Positions 23,936 through 35,590 of a stretch of DNA of 64,000 bases are shown piece after piece (the stretch's first letter is position 1; each line of letters starts with the position of its first letter). The notes under the pieces were generated by a model. It was not told the DNA's origin. It made no database searches and was given only the letters and a program-made list of their open reading frames with translations. Origin of the DNA: Portulaca oleracea. Its lineage: Eukaryota > Streptophyta > Magnoliopsida > Caryophyllales > Portulacaceae. The translations under genes and the position numbers were made by a program. The stretch spans positions 28,416,802 to 28,480,801 of the forward strand of contig CM055871.1 of NCBI GenBank assembly GCA_029582165.1. Reading direction: 5' to 3'.

Positions 23936-25220
23936 ACAGACCCTAGAACATGACGCCCACCATCATGAGCTGCCTGAGAAACAAGACCCATCAGACCCAC
24001 GCTGCCACCTCCATAAACCAGATCAATCCTTCTTTCCACCTTGAACAAATATCGAGAACAATACACCAACAATAAAAACATTTAAAATCAAAAATAAAAC
24101 GAAATTCATTAACACGTGTCAGAAAATAACATCACCAAACATTAAAAAAAAATGATATTTCCATAAAAATAATGATGATCATGAAGCATATGCGTCCATT
24201 AAATTATAGTTATGCATTTCATGGCATGTCCATAAACAAGAATCATGGAAATTTAGCAAACGGAGGTGATTAAACCCCATAAGTCTTCACCCCACGCTTT
24301 TATGGGTCATGATATCTAACAAGCACGTTTATTTTCCTAGGGAACCCAAAACAATTACAAAATGAACTTGGATTTTTTTTTTCTTTTATCTTTTTTTGTT
24401 GTTGTTGTTGTTCAATACCCAGAATTGTGGAATTAAAAACGAAAAACCCACAAAAAATGAAGGGGAAGAAATGGAGGAAAGAGAGATCATGCAAGAAGGC
24501 TGCTCCACTGACAGGCTTGTTACAGCTAGCAATTTCTCTCTCATGCCAAAATGAGCTCTCTTCCTTATATTTCACCAAAATTTCACGAAACTAAAAACTA
24601 TAATATTCAAAGAATTGAAGGAATTAGTTAACTCATCGTAAAAAACAAAAATACAAATGAAAAATGAAGCGAAAAAGTTGGAAAAGTATGGCGATTCGGA
24701 TGGGAAAACAAGGAAAGACCCATTTCTGTTTCCCTTTCATGATCAAGTAGTCATTGTTCAAAAATGGTTGTCTTTTCCCCAAACTTTTCCCAGAAAATCA
24801 TTCCTACAGTCTTACAGAGGGAAATGCAGTGTTTTTTGCACCTTCTCCTCTTCAATGTTGTTAGTAAACAGAAAATCGTCATATCAAGTTGCACTGTGTT
24901 CATTTCTCAGAATTCCCGAAAATGAAACACGGATATGGTCATTTTAACAAGTTAATAGACACAGCAAATGGAATTTACACACAAAAAAAAAAAAAAGTAG
25001 AAAAGGGTTTTGACAAAAGAATCCATTTTTAGGGTTTGTCTGAAAAAGATGAGTAAAAATGGTTAAAATGCAGGAAATTTGGAGAGGTTGTTTGGGGATA
25101 ATGATTTACCAGCTCTTTGCCGAGCTCAACGGCTGCTTCTTGGTAGCTTGATTTCTTGCCAGAGCTGCTCCCACAAAATACACAGACCCTCTTGAATTTT
25201 GACGGCTTTGTCTCTTCCAT
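19904..25220 (-). CDS. LOG: LOG family cytokinin riboside 5'-monophosphate phosphoribohydrolase
   Basis: Seven exons join in phase: 25220-25110, 24039-23942, 22451-22421, 21764-21665, 21573-21503, 20774-20631 and 19999-19904, all with GT donors and AG acceptors. They encode 216 residues, the usual LOG length. Visible signatures are '[12 protein letters not shown]' near residue 12, '[13 protein letters not shown]' around 43-55 (glycine-rich nucleotide-binding loop) and the lysine-decarboxylase-like 'PGGYGTLEE' motif spanning the exon 4/5 junction. The family hydrolyses cytokinin nucleoside monophosphates to the free base and ribose 5-phosphate in the cytosol or nucleus, activating cytokinin in one step. 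The start has no in-frame competitor. No damage is seen. The paralogue number within the LOG family is not assignable here. Confidence 0.95.
20043..20226. mobile_element. MITE-like repeat in LOG intron 6
   Basis: Left GGTGCATTTGGGTATTTCCC and right (complement) GGTGTTTGGTTAAGAAATG form imperfect inverted ends. The interior ACTGAATTTGTGAGAGAAA...CCAAACAT is shared with a diverged copy at about 27177-27335. It is about 180 bp and non-coding. Confidence 0.5.
23894..23932. repeat. (GA)n microsatellite next to a LOG splice donor
   Basis: Nineteen or so GA units; on the gene strand this is a (CT)n tract. It starts fewer than ten bases past the intron 2 donor GTCTGT. Confidence 0.95.
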
Positions 25221-25324
25221 ACTCTCTTTCTCTCTCTGCCTAAAATAATAGAGTTTTTGATGAGGAGAGGGTTGGGAGTGAAAATGGGAACAAAGTGGGG
25301 AATGGGGATGTGTTTGCATATCCA

Positions 25325-25345
25325 TTTATGCTATAAATATAAACA
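25325..25345 (-). promoter_or_regulatory. Candidate TATA box of LOG
   Basis: On the minus strand TTTATATTTATAGC lies about 110 bases upstream of the LOG ATG. It would leave a 5' UTR of roughly 80 bases containing an AGAGAGAAAGAGAG stretch. Confidence 0.4.
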
Positions 25346-25949
25346 AACTATATGTAATATTATGGCCCACTGTGGCCCCGTCCCTTTCTGGGTAACGCCT
25401 CTGCCAAGTAACCCATATTTTATCTCCACATTATCATTTTATATTTTTATGTTCCATATTAATGTGTCTCATTTTTAGATTTCAAAACAAGCCTTCTCTT
25501 ACTAAATTATTCAATCTCTAACTTCATTTTTGGGGGCACAATTATTTATTATTTTCAGTGTGTGTTCTTTTGCCTCTCTATACAACTGCCCAATGAAAGT
25601 CAATAAAGATAACTTTATAAACCCACGTTTATTGTTTCAAATACTCCGCATATATGAGGTGATTTTAGTGAAATTTGTGATTTTCACTATTGAATTATGG
25701 TTTATTTTAATTTTAACCGCAACTTCCTCACTTTCTTAATATATCTTATTTTAATTAAATTTTTATTTTTCATAATATTCATTAATTAATAGCTATAATA
25801 TAATATTAATGAATGTTTTACTAAATTTACCTCTTATTTTCAATGATTACATAATAGGTATAGTGGACCAACATCCCAATAAGAGATAAAGCATTCAAAG
25901 ATGCAATTGTTATAAGGAGCAACCCTTGGCATCTAACATTTTAATGCTA
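25346..25949. other. LOG upstream region and AT-rich intergenic DNA
   Basis: Presumed distal promoter of LOG. No repeat pair or coding signal is seen. Confidence 0.4.
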
Positions 25950-26233
25950 TGTTCTTTTATACAATGTGGTACGGTGTTGTATTACAAGTAAGCATATTAT
26001 TTAATATTTTTTCACATTTTACTACGTTATATTACATTTTACCATAATCATTACCAATATATCTCCTCACTTCCCCCCTACCTTTCTCCTCTACTTTCCA
26101 TATTCTTTTTCACCACCTATCATATTAATCACACGTTCTACAAATGTTACAATATCATCCATACATTAGTACGTTTTTCACAATTTCATCATATTACGCT
26201 ATTTCCGTACCATATCAACCGCATAAAAGAACA
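25950..26233. mobile_element. MITE of about 284 bp
   Basis: Left end TGTTCTTTTATACAATGTGG...GTACGG and right end CCGTACCATAT...GCATAAAAGAACA form inverted repeats of roughly 30 bp with small gaps. The AT-rich interior lacks coding sequence. A target duplication was not resolved. Confidence 0.65.
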
Positions 26234-27176
26234 AGATAATGGAAAAGATATCATTAAAAAAAACACACACACACATTACACTGTAAAAAGGATACAATAT
26301 GTGAAAGTTATATCCGAAAACAAAAAATCATGCATTATATATAAATAAAATATATATTTACATCATGAAAAAAGTATAGCAATGGTAACATAGATAGATT
26401 ATAGTGTATAAATGATAAATTATGTAAAAGTTACATTTGAAATAAAATTATTTCATTACACCTGACTGAAAGATCATTTACAAATAACAAGATTCAAAAT
26501 TAGGACTCCTATCTTGTTGAGTATTCTTATCATTGAATCATTGTATTATTGTTCGTTGGAAAATAAATTATTTTTGTTTATTAAAATAAACATGTCTCAA
26601 TTAGTCTCACAAATAGAATGTTAATTTGCGCGCTGTATTATAAGCACATTGTTGTTTATTATATGCATGGGTTAATTTGTTTAATTTTTCGTTTTTCTAT
26701 TTTTTGCAAGTTTGCTTTCATTTTTTCATACATTAATTGTCTGGTTGAATTAGTGATACAAATTTTCAAAGGGTTTTCATTATCCTTTTTTTTTTTTGGC
26801 CAAACACATCTTGGAAATATTGAGTAACTAAAATTTGTTTTGTTCTATATAACATTTTATAATATCCATCATCTTAAATAAATGGAAAAAAAAACATTTT
26901 AACGGGTGGTTCACGTTTGGAAGAAGTGTCTTGCAAAAATGTAAGTTAAGTATATTAAACCTTTGTAATAAGACATTTTCCCGGACCTTAAATCACGGAA
27001 ATGTTTTGTGTCATATTAAAGATGATCTTGTATACAACGTTGAATATACCAACTTTTAAGTTGCACATATCCATCCTCAACATTTTAATATAACTTATAC
27101 CAACAACTATAAATTTTTTGTCATTATTTTCTTTCAATATATGTATAAATAATAGACCACCTTATTAATACTTATG
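26234..27176. other. AT-rich intergenic DNA
   Basis: Long A/T runs and no supportable ORF or repeat. Confidence 0.5.
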
Positions 27177-27335
27177 GTGCCTTTGGATAGTTTCTTAGAA
27201 GAAAAACTCTAATTATATTTTTTTTGAAAAAACTTTTCCAAATATTCTTTGAGAAAATATTTACTGAACTTGAGAGTGAAATAATGAATCTTACATTAAT
27301 ATCTTTTTCCATCTATAAAGGAAAACCAAACATAT
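27177..27335. repeat. Diverged copy of the LOG-intron MITE
   Basis: GGTGCCTTTGGATAGTTTC at the left and the TTTACTGAACTTGAGAGTG ... AAAACCAAACAT block parallel 20043-20226 in order and orientation. Confidence 0.5.
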
Positions 27336-27381
27336 TAAAGTTTGTACATGTGAGATAATTGTCTAAAGTTTCTAAAATAAG

Positions 27382-28306
27382 GGAAGGTCTATGGTAGTCA
27401 ACTTTTTTTTTGGACTACCGTAGTTAAATTGAATATTAGCCATTGATTATAGATAGAATAATCTTAACCGTTGATTTGATTTTCCTTAACCTATTATAGC
27501 AGGTAAATGACTGATTTTATTTTTTTATTATCATTATTTTTATATTGTTTTATTACGAAATCTATATCAAATATTTTAATTTAGGTAAAAATCTTTTATA
27601 ATATTTCTTCTTCTTCTTCTTCATGTTCTTCTAATCTTCTTCATGGAAAAATGTAACGAAAATAGCTGTTTTTCCTTCTTCATGCTGTTCTTGTATTTCT
27701 TGGACCATAGTGAATTTTGGGTCTTGTGAAGCTTACTTTTCAGATTTTTTTTTTGTTTAATCAATGTGAATATTGGATGGAACTTATGTAGATAGTTTGA
27801 TTATGATATTCTTTGTAATTTGTAATATAGGCCTATCAACAATTTGACCCATAATTTCAAAATTTTGGTTTGAGTTGCTTTGCTCAGACATGTTGTAGAT
27901 GAAACAACTAAAAATCTAAAACCCATGTCATAAAATCATGAACAAGATGGGTCTGAGTTAAAATTTACTTTCAAAATTGATTTCTTTTTAAAGTTTTGGA
28001 TGAACCATAAATCAATTTGGTCGAATTTTTGATGCTGGTTGAGTGGTTGGTGTCCATCAATGGTGTGTTGTTGTCCATTGCATTCATGTTATTATATATT
28101 CAATTCTTTTTAATGATTTTTTATTTGTCTATTATAAATATAGAAAGAATATTTAAAAACTATTTAAAATATTTTATAATATGGTAACCGGTTGAATAGG
28201 TAGAAGGTAAAATAATCTATGGCTCCGATCTGTTTTTAATAAATTAACGGTTTATATTGATCAACTACCGTAGTTGAAAAAAAGTTGACTACCTTAGAAT
28301 TTTTCC
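27382..28306. mobile_element. Mutator-type non-autonomous element, TSD TAAAATAAR
   Basis: Termini GGAAGGTCTATGGTAGTCAA and (complement) GGAAAAATTCTAAGGTAGTC continue as inverted repeats of about 55 bp, including CAACTTTTTTT and ACTACCGTAGTT. Nine-base flanks TAAAATAAG (27373-27381) and TAAAATAAA (28307-28315) match at 8/9, the TSD length of Mutator-like elements. The 925-bp interior has no transposase. Confidence 0.75.
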
Positions 28307-28315
28307 TAAAATAAA

Positions 28316-30117
28316 TTTCCAATCAAACGCAACTTTAATAAGAACTTGTATCACATGTTGTAAGAAAATATGTTGTGTATTTACCTATAATTAATATATA
28401 TGTGCAAATTTTTATGATTTAATAAGAGAGGTATGTCATTCTCTCAATGCCCATCCATTTATGAAAGGACATTGTTGGATTTACGCAGTATAAAGTTTTA
28501 AAGAAAGGTTTCCATTTACACATTTGAAATTAATAATTCTATTAATTAATAAGGGTAGGTCTTTTACTTTGTCTTTTCTCTTCCTAATTTGTCTCTCCTA
28601 TTATGTGAATTGTTCGTAATCTTTATCAATTTCAATTTAGGAGTATTTGGGTTGAATTTACATGTTAAATTTGTTTATCATTTTCCAATTAACTTTGAGT
28701 TTCTTGTGCTTTTCAAATCTCAACTTCGGTTGAATGCATGTTAATTTTAGGATTTCAAAATTATTTTAGTTGAATATTAGAAATATGACACCAATTACTC
28801 ACAAAATTACTTTGGAAAATTTCAATTTTTTCTAGGTCTAAATTTCTAGTATTTTTCAAATCTAATTTTTGGATGAATGCATAAATGCTAATTATTGATT
28901 TTCTAAATTATTTTAGTGGAAGTAACACCAATTACTCACAAAATATTTTAGTCCAATTTCAAAACATTTCTCAACGAAGCACCTAGGTGTAATTTCTATG
29001 TGTAAATTTCATTTTGCTACACAACAATGGAGCCTTTTTAGTGTTCTAATTTGCATCCTAATTAATTATTTTTTTTACACCAATCAAACTTTCAATTTAT
29101 TGTATTTTTGAGAGTTATGCTCCAGTTGAATGCATGGTTGAAGTCTATTTGTCATTTGGAGTGGTTTCCTTATCGTAAGTTTGAACTATTAGAATTAGAA
29201 ATGTCAAGATTTTTATCTTGCTTCCTCAGGTATCATGAGTTTTTATTCTTTTTGTTGGGTAGCTCAATTTTTATTTTTATTTTTTTGTTTTTCCTATTCA
29301 TGTTTGTGTTTTTAGTGAAAACCAAATTTATATTTGGCGGATCTTTTAAGTTTTAGAATTCTTATATACAAATTTGAGAGCTATAATTTTTTTCTGTATT
29401 TTTGGCATCTTCCTCTGATAATTAGCATTAACTATATAGGGAAATTATGACGCTAATTAGTATTACAGTTGGAAAGATTAATTAGTTCAGTTTGATAAAC
29501 TATGTTTCTAGGCCAATTTTTGTTGCTTTTTTTTGGGCTTTGGTTTCATGAAAATTAAACATTATATGGTTTTGTCAAAATTATGAAAAACTTTCATTTT
29601 CTAGTAGTATTTTTCAAACATAATATTTTTCTATGTTAAGTTTTTCTTACAATTTTAATAATGGTACTTACACTCTTAATGAAGAGGAAGATGTTTGAGA
29701 AGATACAGATCAGGGATTTGATGAAACAGGATGCAGTGGATGGTTTAATAGCTCCAAATGAATTTCTCAGGTGTATGAATTCAGATATCTTTCACTAATA
29801 ATTGGCGTACAGTATCCAACCTCATTTATCACAGTAGGAAATAAGCATCATTTCTAAAATTTGTAGAGCACTATATTGTCAGCACTAATAATTCAGATGT
29901 TTAGTGTGCTTTTGATTAGCCCGTTTTGAAATCTGGAAGGCCATTGCCTGATGTAAGGGGTTGGGTGGGTGGAGGATGCATCAGAAAAGGTGGGCTTCTA
30001 GTGGGATATGTCTTTTTACAATTGGGCCAGGAGCTTGGGCCATTTAGATCATGTTTGTATTATAAAGCCCATTTAGTTTCAACGTGGGAGTGTGATGTGT
30101 CAATTCCCACACGACTT
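28316..30117. other. AT-rich intergenic DNA
   Basis: No coding frame is convincing. The short T-rich frames at 29108-29356 and 29926-30180 lack any domain. A stretch at 29636-29680 (CAATTTTAATAATGGTACTT) recurs at about 32665. Confidence 0.45.
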
Positions 30118-30355
30118 TGTTTATATTTATTTCATAAATATAAAACTATGTATAAAATGTGCATTTTCTACTATGATTGATAAAATTATACTATTATTAC
30201 ATTTTTTCGACCTAGCTAATAAGTATTATATTATTATAATTGATAAATATATATAATTATTAAAGAAACTATTAATAAAAGTTATAAAAATGTGAAATAT
30301 GACCAATTTAAGATGGTTAAGAATCATCTTAAGTCAAGATGATTATCATGGTCCT
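30118..30355. repeat. Truncated copy of the MITE at 62784-63171
   Basis: About 238 bp (TATTTATTTCATAAATATAA ... TAAGTCAAGATGATTATCAT) match 62938-63178 with roughly 90 percent identity by eye. Only the right half of the element is present. Confidence 0.8.
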
Positions 30356-30789
30356 CCCTTAATTGCACTCTATGGGTGCTGTAATCATGGTGCTTATTAG
30401 CACCTTTGATGAAATAAATTGGGCTGAGCCCCTAATTATCGAAAAAAATATATGTATGGGCGCGTGCGCATACAAATCAAACACATATCTATTCCTTCAT
30501 CTGTATGTTTTTCTAGAGGAATTATTTGAAATAATCTTGAGTCATTATAATAATTTTGAAAAATTTATGAGCATAATTAATTAGTTTCTGCAGGATTCGG
30601 GAAAAATTCCAAAGGTGTCCTACAGAAACTAATTAATTATACTCAGAAATTTTTATTAATTTACCCTTTTTTAATTATCAAAATGTTCAAATGCAACCTT
30701 TGAATTTAATTTTTATTTTCAGAAAATGTAATCGATTGGAAAATAATAAATCACAAGAAAAAAAGGGAAAAAAGGAAACTGATCGGAAA

Positions 30790-30980
30790 AGACCAGTGAC
30801 CGATTCCGGGTCAACTGCCCAATGACCGTGCTGGTTAGCACGATGTTAGATGGAGACTCCGGGAACTATCCTGGGTCGCCTGCTCAGCGACCATGCTGAC
30901 CAACATGGCGTTGGACAAGGACCCCGGGAACTGTCCAGGGTCACCTGCCCGGCGACCATGCTGACCCGCATGACGCCAGA
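30790..30980. repeat. Degenerate 75-bp tandem repeat in the solo LTR
   Basis: Three units around CCGGGAACTRTCCWGGGTCRCCTGC...GCGACCATGCTGACC. Confidence 0.8.
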
Positions 30981-31769
30981 AGAGACTATGGAAATCGATC
31001 CGAATTTGCTATTTTCTCTTTTTTTTTTCAATGTGATATCATTTTCTGCCAATTTTAACATTTTTCGGGAATAAAAGTAAGTCAAAGAAAAACAAATGAA
31101 TCAAATCAAATAAATTAGAGTCGCCAATTAATTTTTGGCGAGAACTAATAAAATCAAATTTTGACTCCACGAACCACGAACCATGAGATTCGGATCCGGT
31201 GGTAAGGTTACGAATTCGAAAGTAAAAACTTTCGAATCTGCCCGTTCAAACAATGAAATCTACTAAACTAGCTAATTAAAGAAAAGAGGAGAAGAGGAGA
31301 ATTTAATTTAATTAATTAGAATTATTTAGATGCATGCAAAAAATTACAGTGCGAAAATAAATAAATGTGATAAATAAATAAATGCGATAAACGAAACGTA
31401 AATAAATAAAGAACGAAATTAAAGTTGCAATTACATGTAATCCAGTTTAGATCAGTCGTAAGTAATTTTTATCAGGATTACAATATTATAAGTGATTACA
31501 AGAAAATAAAAACCCAAAATAAATATGCCAAGTATGAATGTATGCAAATGATGAAAGAAAGAGAAGAAAAAGAAGAGAGGGAGAAGAAGAAGAATAAATC
31601 ACCTAATGTCAATACTCGTAGGTGATTTGGTGTAAAGAAAAATGGTGGAATAGGATGAATATTTATAGGGGAAAATGAGGGAGGAATTAGGTTAGAAAAT
31701 AAATGGGCTTGGCAGCTGGCCATGCTGACCCACATGAGGCCCATTGGTAGTCTGCGGCACAACTATCTA

Positions 31770-32130
31770 AGTCAACACGTTTCCCAAGGAATTCGGGTCT
31801 TGCGCTGGCCGGGTAAAACCCGAGCCATGCGAGTCCGCACGGGCCCAAATCAGTACCCACGCACGCGAATCCCAAGGTCGCCACGTTTCCCAAGGTAGCC
31901 GGGTCCAGCGCGGGTCGAGTAAAACCCGAGGCATGCATGTCTACACGGTGCATGTCTGCACGTTTCCCAAGAAATTCGGGTCAAGCGCAGGTCGGGTAAA
32001 ACCCAGGCCATGCGAACTTGCACAGGCCCAAATCTGTACTCGCGGCGTGAATCCCTAGGTTAGGCACACTTCCCGAGAAATTCGGGACAAACGCGGGTCG
32101 GGTAAAAACCCGTTGTTCGGACTCGCACGA
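31770..32130. repeat. GC-rich direct repeats in the solo LTR
   Basis: Three to four degenerate copies of a unit containing GTTTCCCAAGGAATTCGGGT, GGGTAAAACCC and CGGGCCCAAATC. Each holds GGGTAAAACCCG-type short palindromes. Confidence 0.8.
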
Positions 32131-32602
32131 TGTTTTGTCCAAACTTGGATTTTCGGGCTGATTTGCACCGCGTCCTGCGTTGTTCTCGGGAAGTGGGCCT
32201 TGCAAACCTTCATGTTGGGTTATTTTGAGCTGCCCAACTTCAAATGACCATAACTTCTCATCCCACCTCCGATTGACTTGATTCAAGTGTTGTTGGAAAG
32301 CTTGGAATAAGTACTTTTAGCTTCCAAAATAAGCCATGCAGGTCGGTGGAAAATTGGTAATTTAAAGAACAAAGGTCAATTTTTTGAAATATTTGAACGC
32401 GAAAGGCCTAGAAATCAAAATGGACTAATGTGAAAGGCTTTTTGTGGAAGAACATTTATTTGGGTTTTTTCTGGGTTTTTTTTAATCATTTATGTATTTC
32501 AATAATACTTGACATTTAATCCTAAATAAAAGTAAAAAATGCTCAAATTAAATTACATAATTACAAAACTAAAATACGACAAAATTCAACGTCTACAGTT
32601 TC

Positions 32603-33029
32603 ATTTATCTACTTTGTATTGTACAGATTGAAAGTGATCTCTTAGTACTACGTACATTAGTTTTTCTTTCAATTTTAATAATGGTACTTACACTCTTACA
32701 CACATGTATGGGCGCACGCGCACACAGACACATATATTTCTTCATCTGTATGTCTTTCTAGAGGAATTATTTGAAATAATCTTGAGTCATTATAATAATT
32801 TTGAATTTTTTTTAGCATAATTAATTAGTTTCATTTATCTTCTTTGTATTGTAAAGATTGAAAGTGATCTCCTAGTACTACATTAAATTGCTAAATTAAC
32901 ATGCATGCATATCTATGTTTTAAAAAATAAATTTAAAAAAAGAAGCATAGAAGCAATAAATTAATGGGAACTTCCTATATTGAAAGACAGTAATATATTA
33001 CCTGGATATTTGATGGAGATGGAAGCACT
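32603..33029. repeat. Old tandem duplication interrupted by the solo LTR
   Basis: Sequence flanking the LTR (30450-30588 joined to 32598-32700) recurs as one unit at about 32706-32890. Landmarks are GTATGGGCGC, CTAGAGGAATTATTTGAAAT and GTTTCATTTATC. The LTR therefore landed in the first copy of a roughly 230-250 bp tandem repeat. The rest is featureless. Confidence 0.75.
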
Positions 33030-33744
33030 AGTGTAATGGATGTGGTATCCTGCAGGAGGGGTTGTCAAGAGATCAAGGATGCCTGATAGGTGCTACTTCC
33101 CCGGGGTTAGTTATATGCATGTGTCATGGATGGCCATCCGTATGATTGAGATTGTGATTGATTGAGATTGATATTGAGATTGAGATTGTGATGAGTTAAG
33201 ATATGATTATTGTGAAGTCTTGGATTTCGAGGGCCAAGTAAGCAAGGTCCGCCCGCTTAATAAATCTGAAAGATGGTTATGGCTGGTTGGGAAAGAAAAT
33301 GTGATTGAGAAAAGATTTGACTTGTTCACTTCTCCCTCTAAAATGAATTGAAACGAATTTTAAAATGTTTTGACGGTTAGGGATATACATTGTCTAGTCC
33401 TCCTCATGTTTTAAATGTTTTGTTTTCAGGTGATGCATTCTATGATGGGAATGGGAACTAGCAGTGACAGCAATCGTAGAGTTTTGATTTGAATAAAAGT
33501 ATAGCTGTAGTAGTCAGACTTGAAATCTTTCAGTAGTTTCTTTATGTTTTGAAACAACAATGTTGTTTAAGTTTTAAATCGAAGTATTAGTTTGTTTTAG
33601 TTAATCTCTATTCTTGCCTTGTATGTCTTCGGAGGTACGACAATGACGCCTATTAGTAAAGTTTGACTTTTTCGCTTTTAATCGTTGGTCAACGTTAGGT
33701 TTGACCGTTAGTTATTAAAATTGAATTTTCAGGGCGTTACAGAA

Positions 33745-33760
33745 TGGTATCAGAACCGAG
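33745..33760 (+). other. Primer-binding site
   Basis: TGGTATCAGAACCGAG starts three bases after the LTR end. The TGGTATCAGA core complements the 3' end of initiator tRNA-Met, with divergence after position ten. Confidence 0.7.
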
Positions 33761-33769
33761 GTGGATACC

Positions 33770-35017
33770 AGAGGAACTTGGGACAACGATACCAGAAGCA
33801 AGGTGGCCTAGGAGGAAACCAGGCCAACCAGGGGCAAGCACCCAACCCACCCCCACCCCGTCATCAATAACAACCACCTCGGAACCAGGGTGGGAGGGTG
33901 TATGTGATGAGAAAAGATGAAGCAGAGAACGAGGTCGATGTTGTGACGGGTACTTTCTCTCTCTACACCTATGATGTTTATGCTTTATTTGATTCGGGAG
34001 CTAGTCATTCTTTTATTGCCCCAGGAATTGTGGAAAAGGCTAAGATGAAACATCGTGAGATAGTATACCTATGTCTGTAGCTCTACCCACAGGAAATTCT
34101 GTTAGCTGTGGAGAGTTGTATAGGGAGTGTCCGATAGTTATAGCGAGTCAAGAGTTTGACGCCGACCTTTATCAGTTCGATCTGATGGAGGTCGATATCA
34201 TTTTGGGAATGGACTTGTTGTCGAAGTACCAGGCCCAAATAGATTGTTTCAAGTAGAAGGTGATGCTAACCGGACCAGATAGAAGAAGTGTGGAGCATCG
34301 AAGCAATCGACATCGTCATAGGCTGAGAATCATCTCTACCCTTAAGGCTCAGAAGCTGTTGGGCCAAGGATGTGAAGGGTTTTTGTGCAATGTGGCAAAC
34401 ACCGAATGGGAGGAGCCAACCATTGAGAGCATCCCGGTGGTGCGAGATTTTCCAGACGTGTTTCCTGATGAAATTCCAGGAATGCCTCCGCTAAGAGAGG
34501 TGGACTTTTGCATTAACCTGGAGCCCGGAGCCGCCCATATCTCGAGGCACCATATCGAATGGCGCCCGCTGAACTCAAGGAGCTAAAGAAGCAGCTAGAA
34601 GAGCTGTTGGAGAAGGGTTACATCCGACCCAGCACGTCACTCTGGGGGACGCTAGCATTGTTTATGAAGAAGAAAGACGGTAGCATGAGATTGTGCATAG
34701 ACTACCGGGAGCAGAACAAGATAACGATCAAGAGCCATTACCCCTTACCTCGGATCGACAACTTGTTTGACCTATTGAGGGGTACAACGATGTTCTCTAA
34801 GATTGACCTGAGATTAGTTTATCACCACTTGAGGATCCGGAATGAGGACATCACCAAGACTGCCTTCCGAACTCGATACGACCACTATGAGTTTGTAGTG
34901 ATGTCGTTTCGGCTTACGAACGCCCCAGCTGCCTTTATGGATTTGATGAACCGGGTATTCAAACCCTTCATGGACAAGTTTGTGGTGGTGTTCATCAATG
35001 ATATCCAAATATACGAG
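33770..35017 (+). pseudogene. Gypsy gag tail, protease and partial reverse transcriptase
   Basis: The fragment begins with a glycine/glutamine/proline-rich gag tail. Then come a retropepsin with the active-site 'DSGASHSFI' (about 33990) and 'DLMEVDIILGMDLL', a linker, and an RT with '[20 protein letters not shown]' and '[13 protein letters not shown]'. The catalytic box reads 'VFINDIQIY' where functional elements have F-I-D-D, so an essential aspartate is asparagine. Stops and frame changes at 34078 and 34256 split it into four frames. RNase H and integrase are absent. It cannot make an active polyprotein. Confidence 0.85.
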
Positions 35018-35590
35018 GAGTGTCCTCGTTATCATCATCTTGATGAATTTGGAATTTGATGGAGGACCTTTCTGATGAAGTGGTGGCAGTCTCATCAAAG
35101 ACTACATGAATGGATTCTTCTACTTTCTTGGATGCCTTAATGTAGACTCTGTAGGCCTTACTGGATAAGGAATATCCTACCAGGATTCCTTCTTCACTTC
35201 TTGGCTCAAATTTACTTAAGGCCTTTTTGCCATTGTTGTGAACAAATCATTTGCATCCAATGGCCTTGAGATGAGCTACATTTGGTGTCTTACCCTTGAA
35301 TAACTCATAAGGTGTTTTCTTCATGAAGGACCTTATGGTACATCTATTGAGAATGTAATTTGAAGCATTTATAATTTCAGCCCAAAGGAAGAGGGGTAGA
35401 TTGTTCTCACAGATGATTGTTCTGGCCATATTTTCCAGTGTGCGGTTCTTCCTTTCAACCACACCGTTCTGTTATGGTGTCCTTGGGCGGAGAAATTGTG
35501 TGTAACACCTTCTTGATCATAGAATTTTCCAAATTGATCTCTGTTATCAAACTCTTTTCCATGATCTGTTCTTATGGCCATCAAGTTGAG
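35018..35590 (-). pseudogene. Copia integrase, C-terminal part
   Basis: Frames read 'AIRTDHGKEFDN', where D and later E belong to the DDE core, then 'GVTHNFSA' and 'VERKNRTLENMARTII', 'AEIINASNYILNRC', 'FKGKTPNVAHLKAIGCK', the conserved second half of copia integrase. A frame change near 35470 and the broken end at 35017 make it non-functional. Confidence 0.85.

Larger units (their letters stand above)
30589..32597 (-). mobile_element. Solo LTR, 2.0 kb, TSD GTTTC
   Basis: Begins TGCAGGATTCGGG and ends CGTCTACA, flanked by GTTTC at 30584-30588 and 32598-32602. A TATA box, CCCTATAAATATTC on the minus strand near 31660, sets the orientation. A GAGTCGCCAATTAATTTTTGGCG motif (31121-31143), familiar from plant gypsy LTRs, is present. 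GC-rich internal repeats occupy 30790-30980 and 31770-32130. No internal domain or second LTR is present. The short ORFs inside are by-products of the GC-rich repeats. Confidence 0.8.
33030..35017 (+). mobile_element. Truncated Ty3/gypsy element (chromovirus-like)
   Basis: A partial LTR (about 33030-33741, ending GGGCGTTACA) resembles the LTR at 16380-16979. A primer site follows at 33745, then the tail of gag, protease and the first half of reverse transcriptase. Most of gag is missing between primer site and gag tail, and everything after the RT catalytic box is lost at the junction with copia sequence near 35017. Confidence 0.85.

Noticed and set aside
30846..32286. Four frames of 74-101 codons in the solo LTR
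   Set aside because: Explained by GC-rich tandem repeats that lack stop codons.
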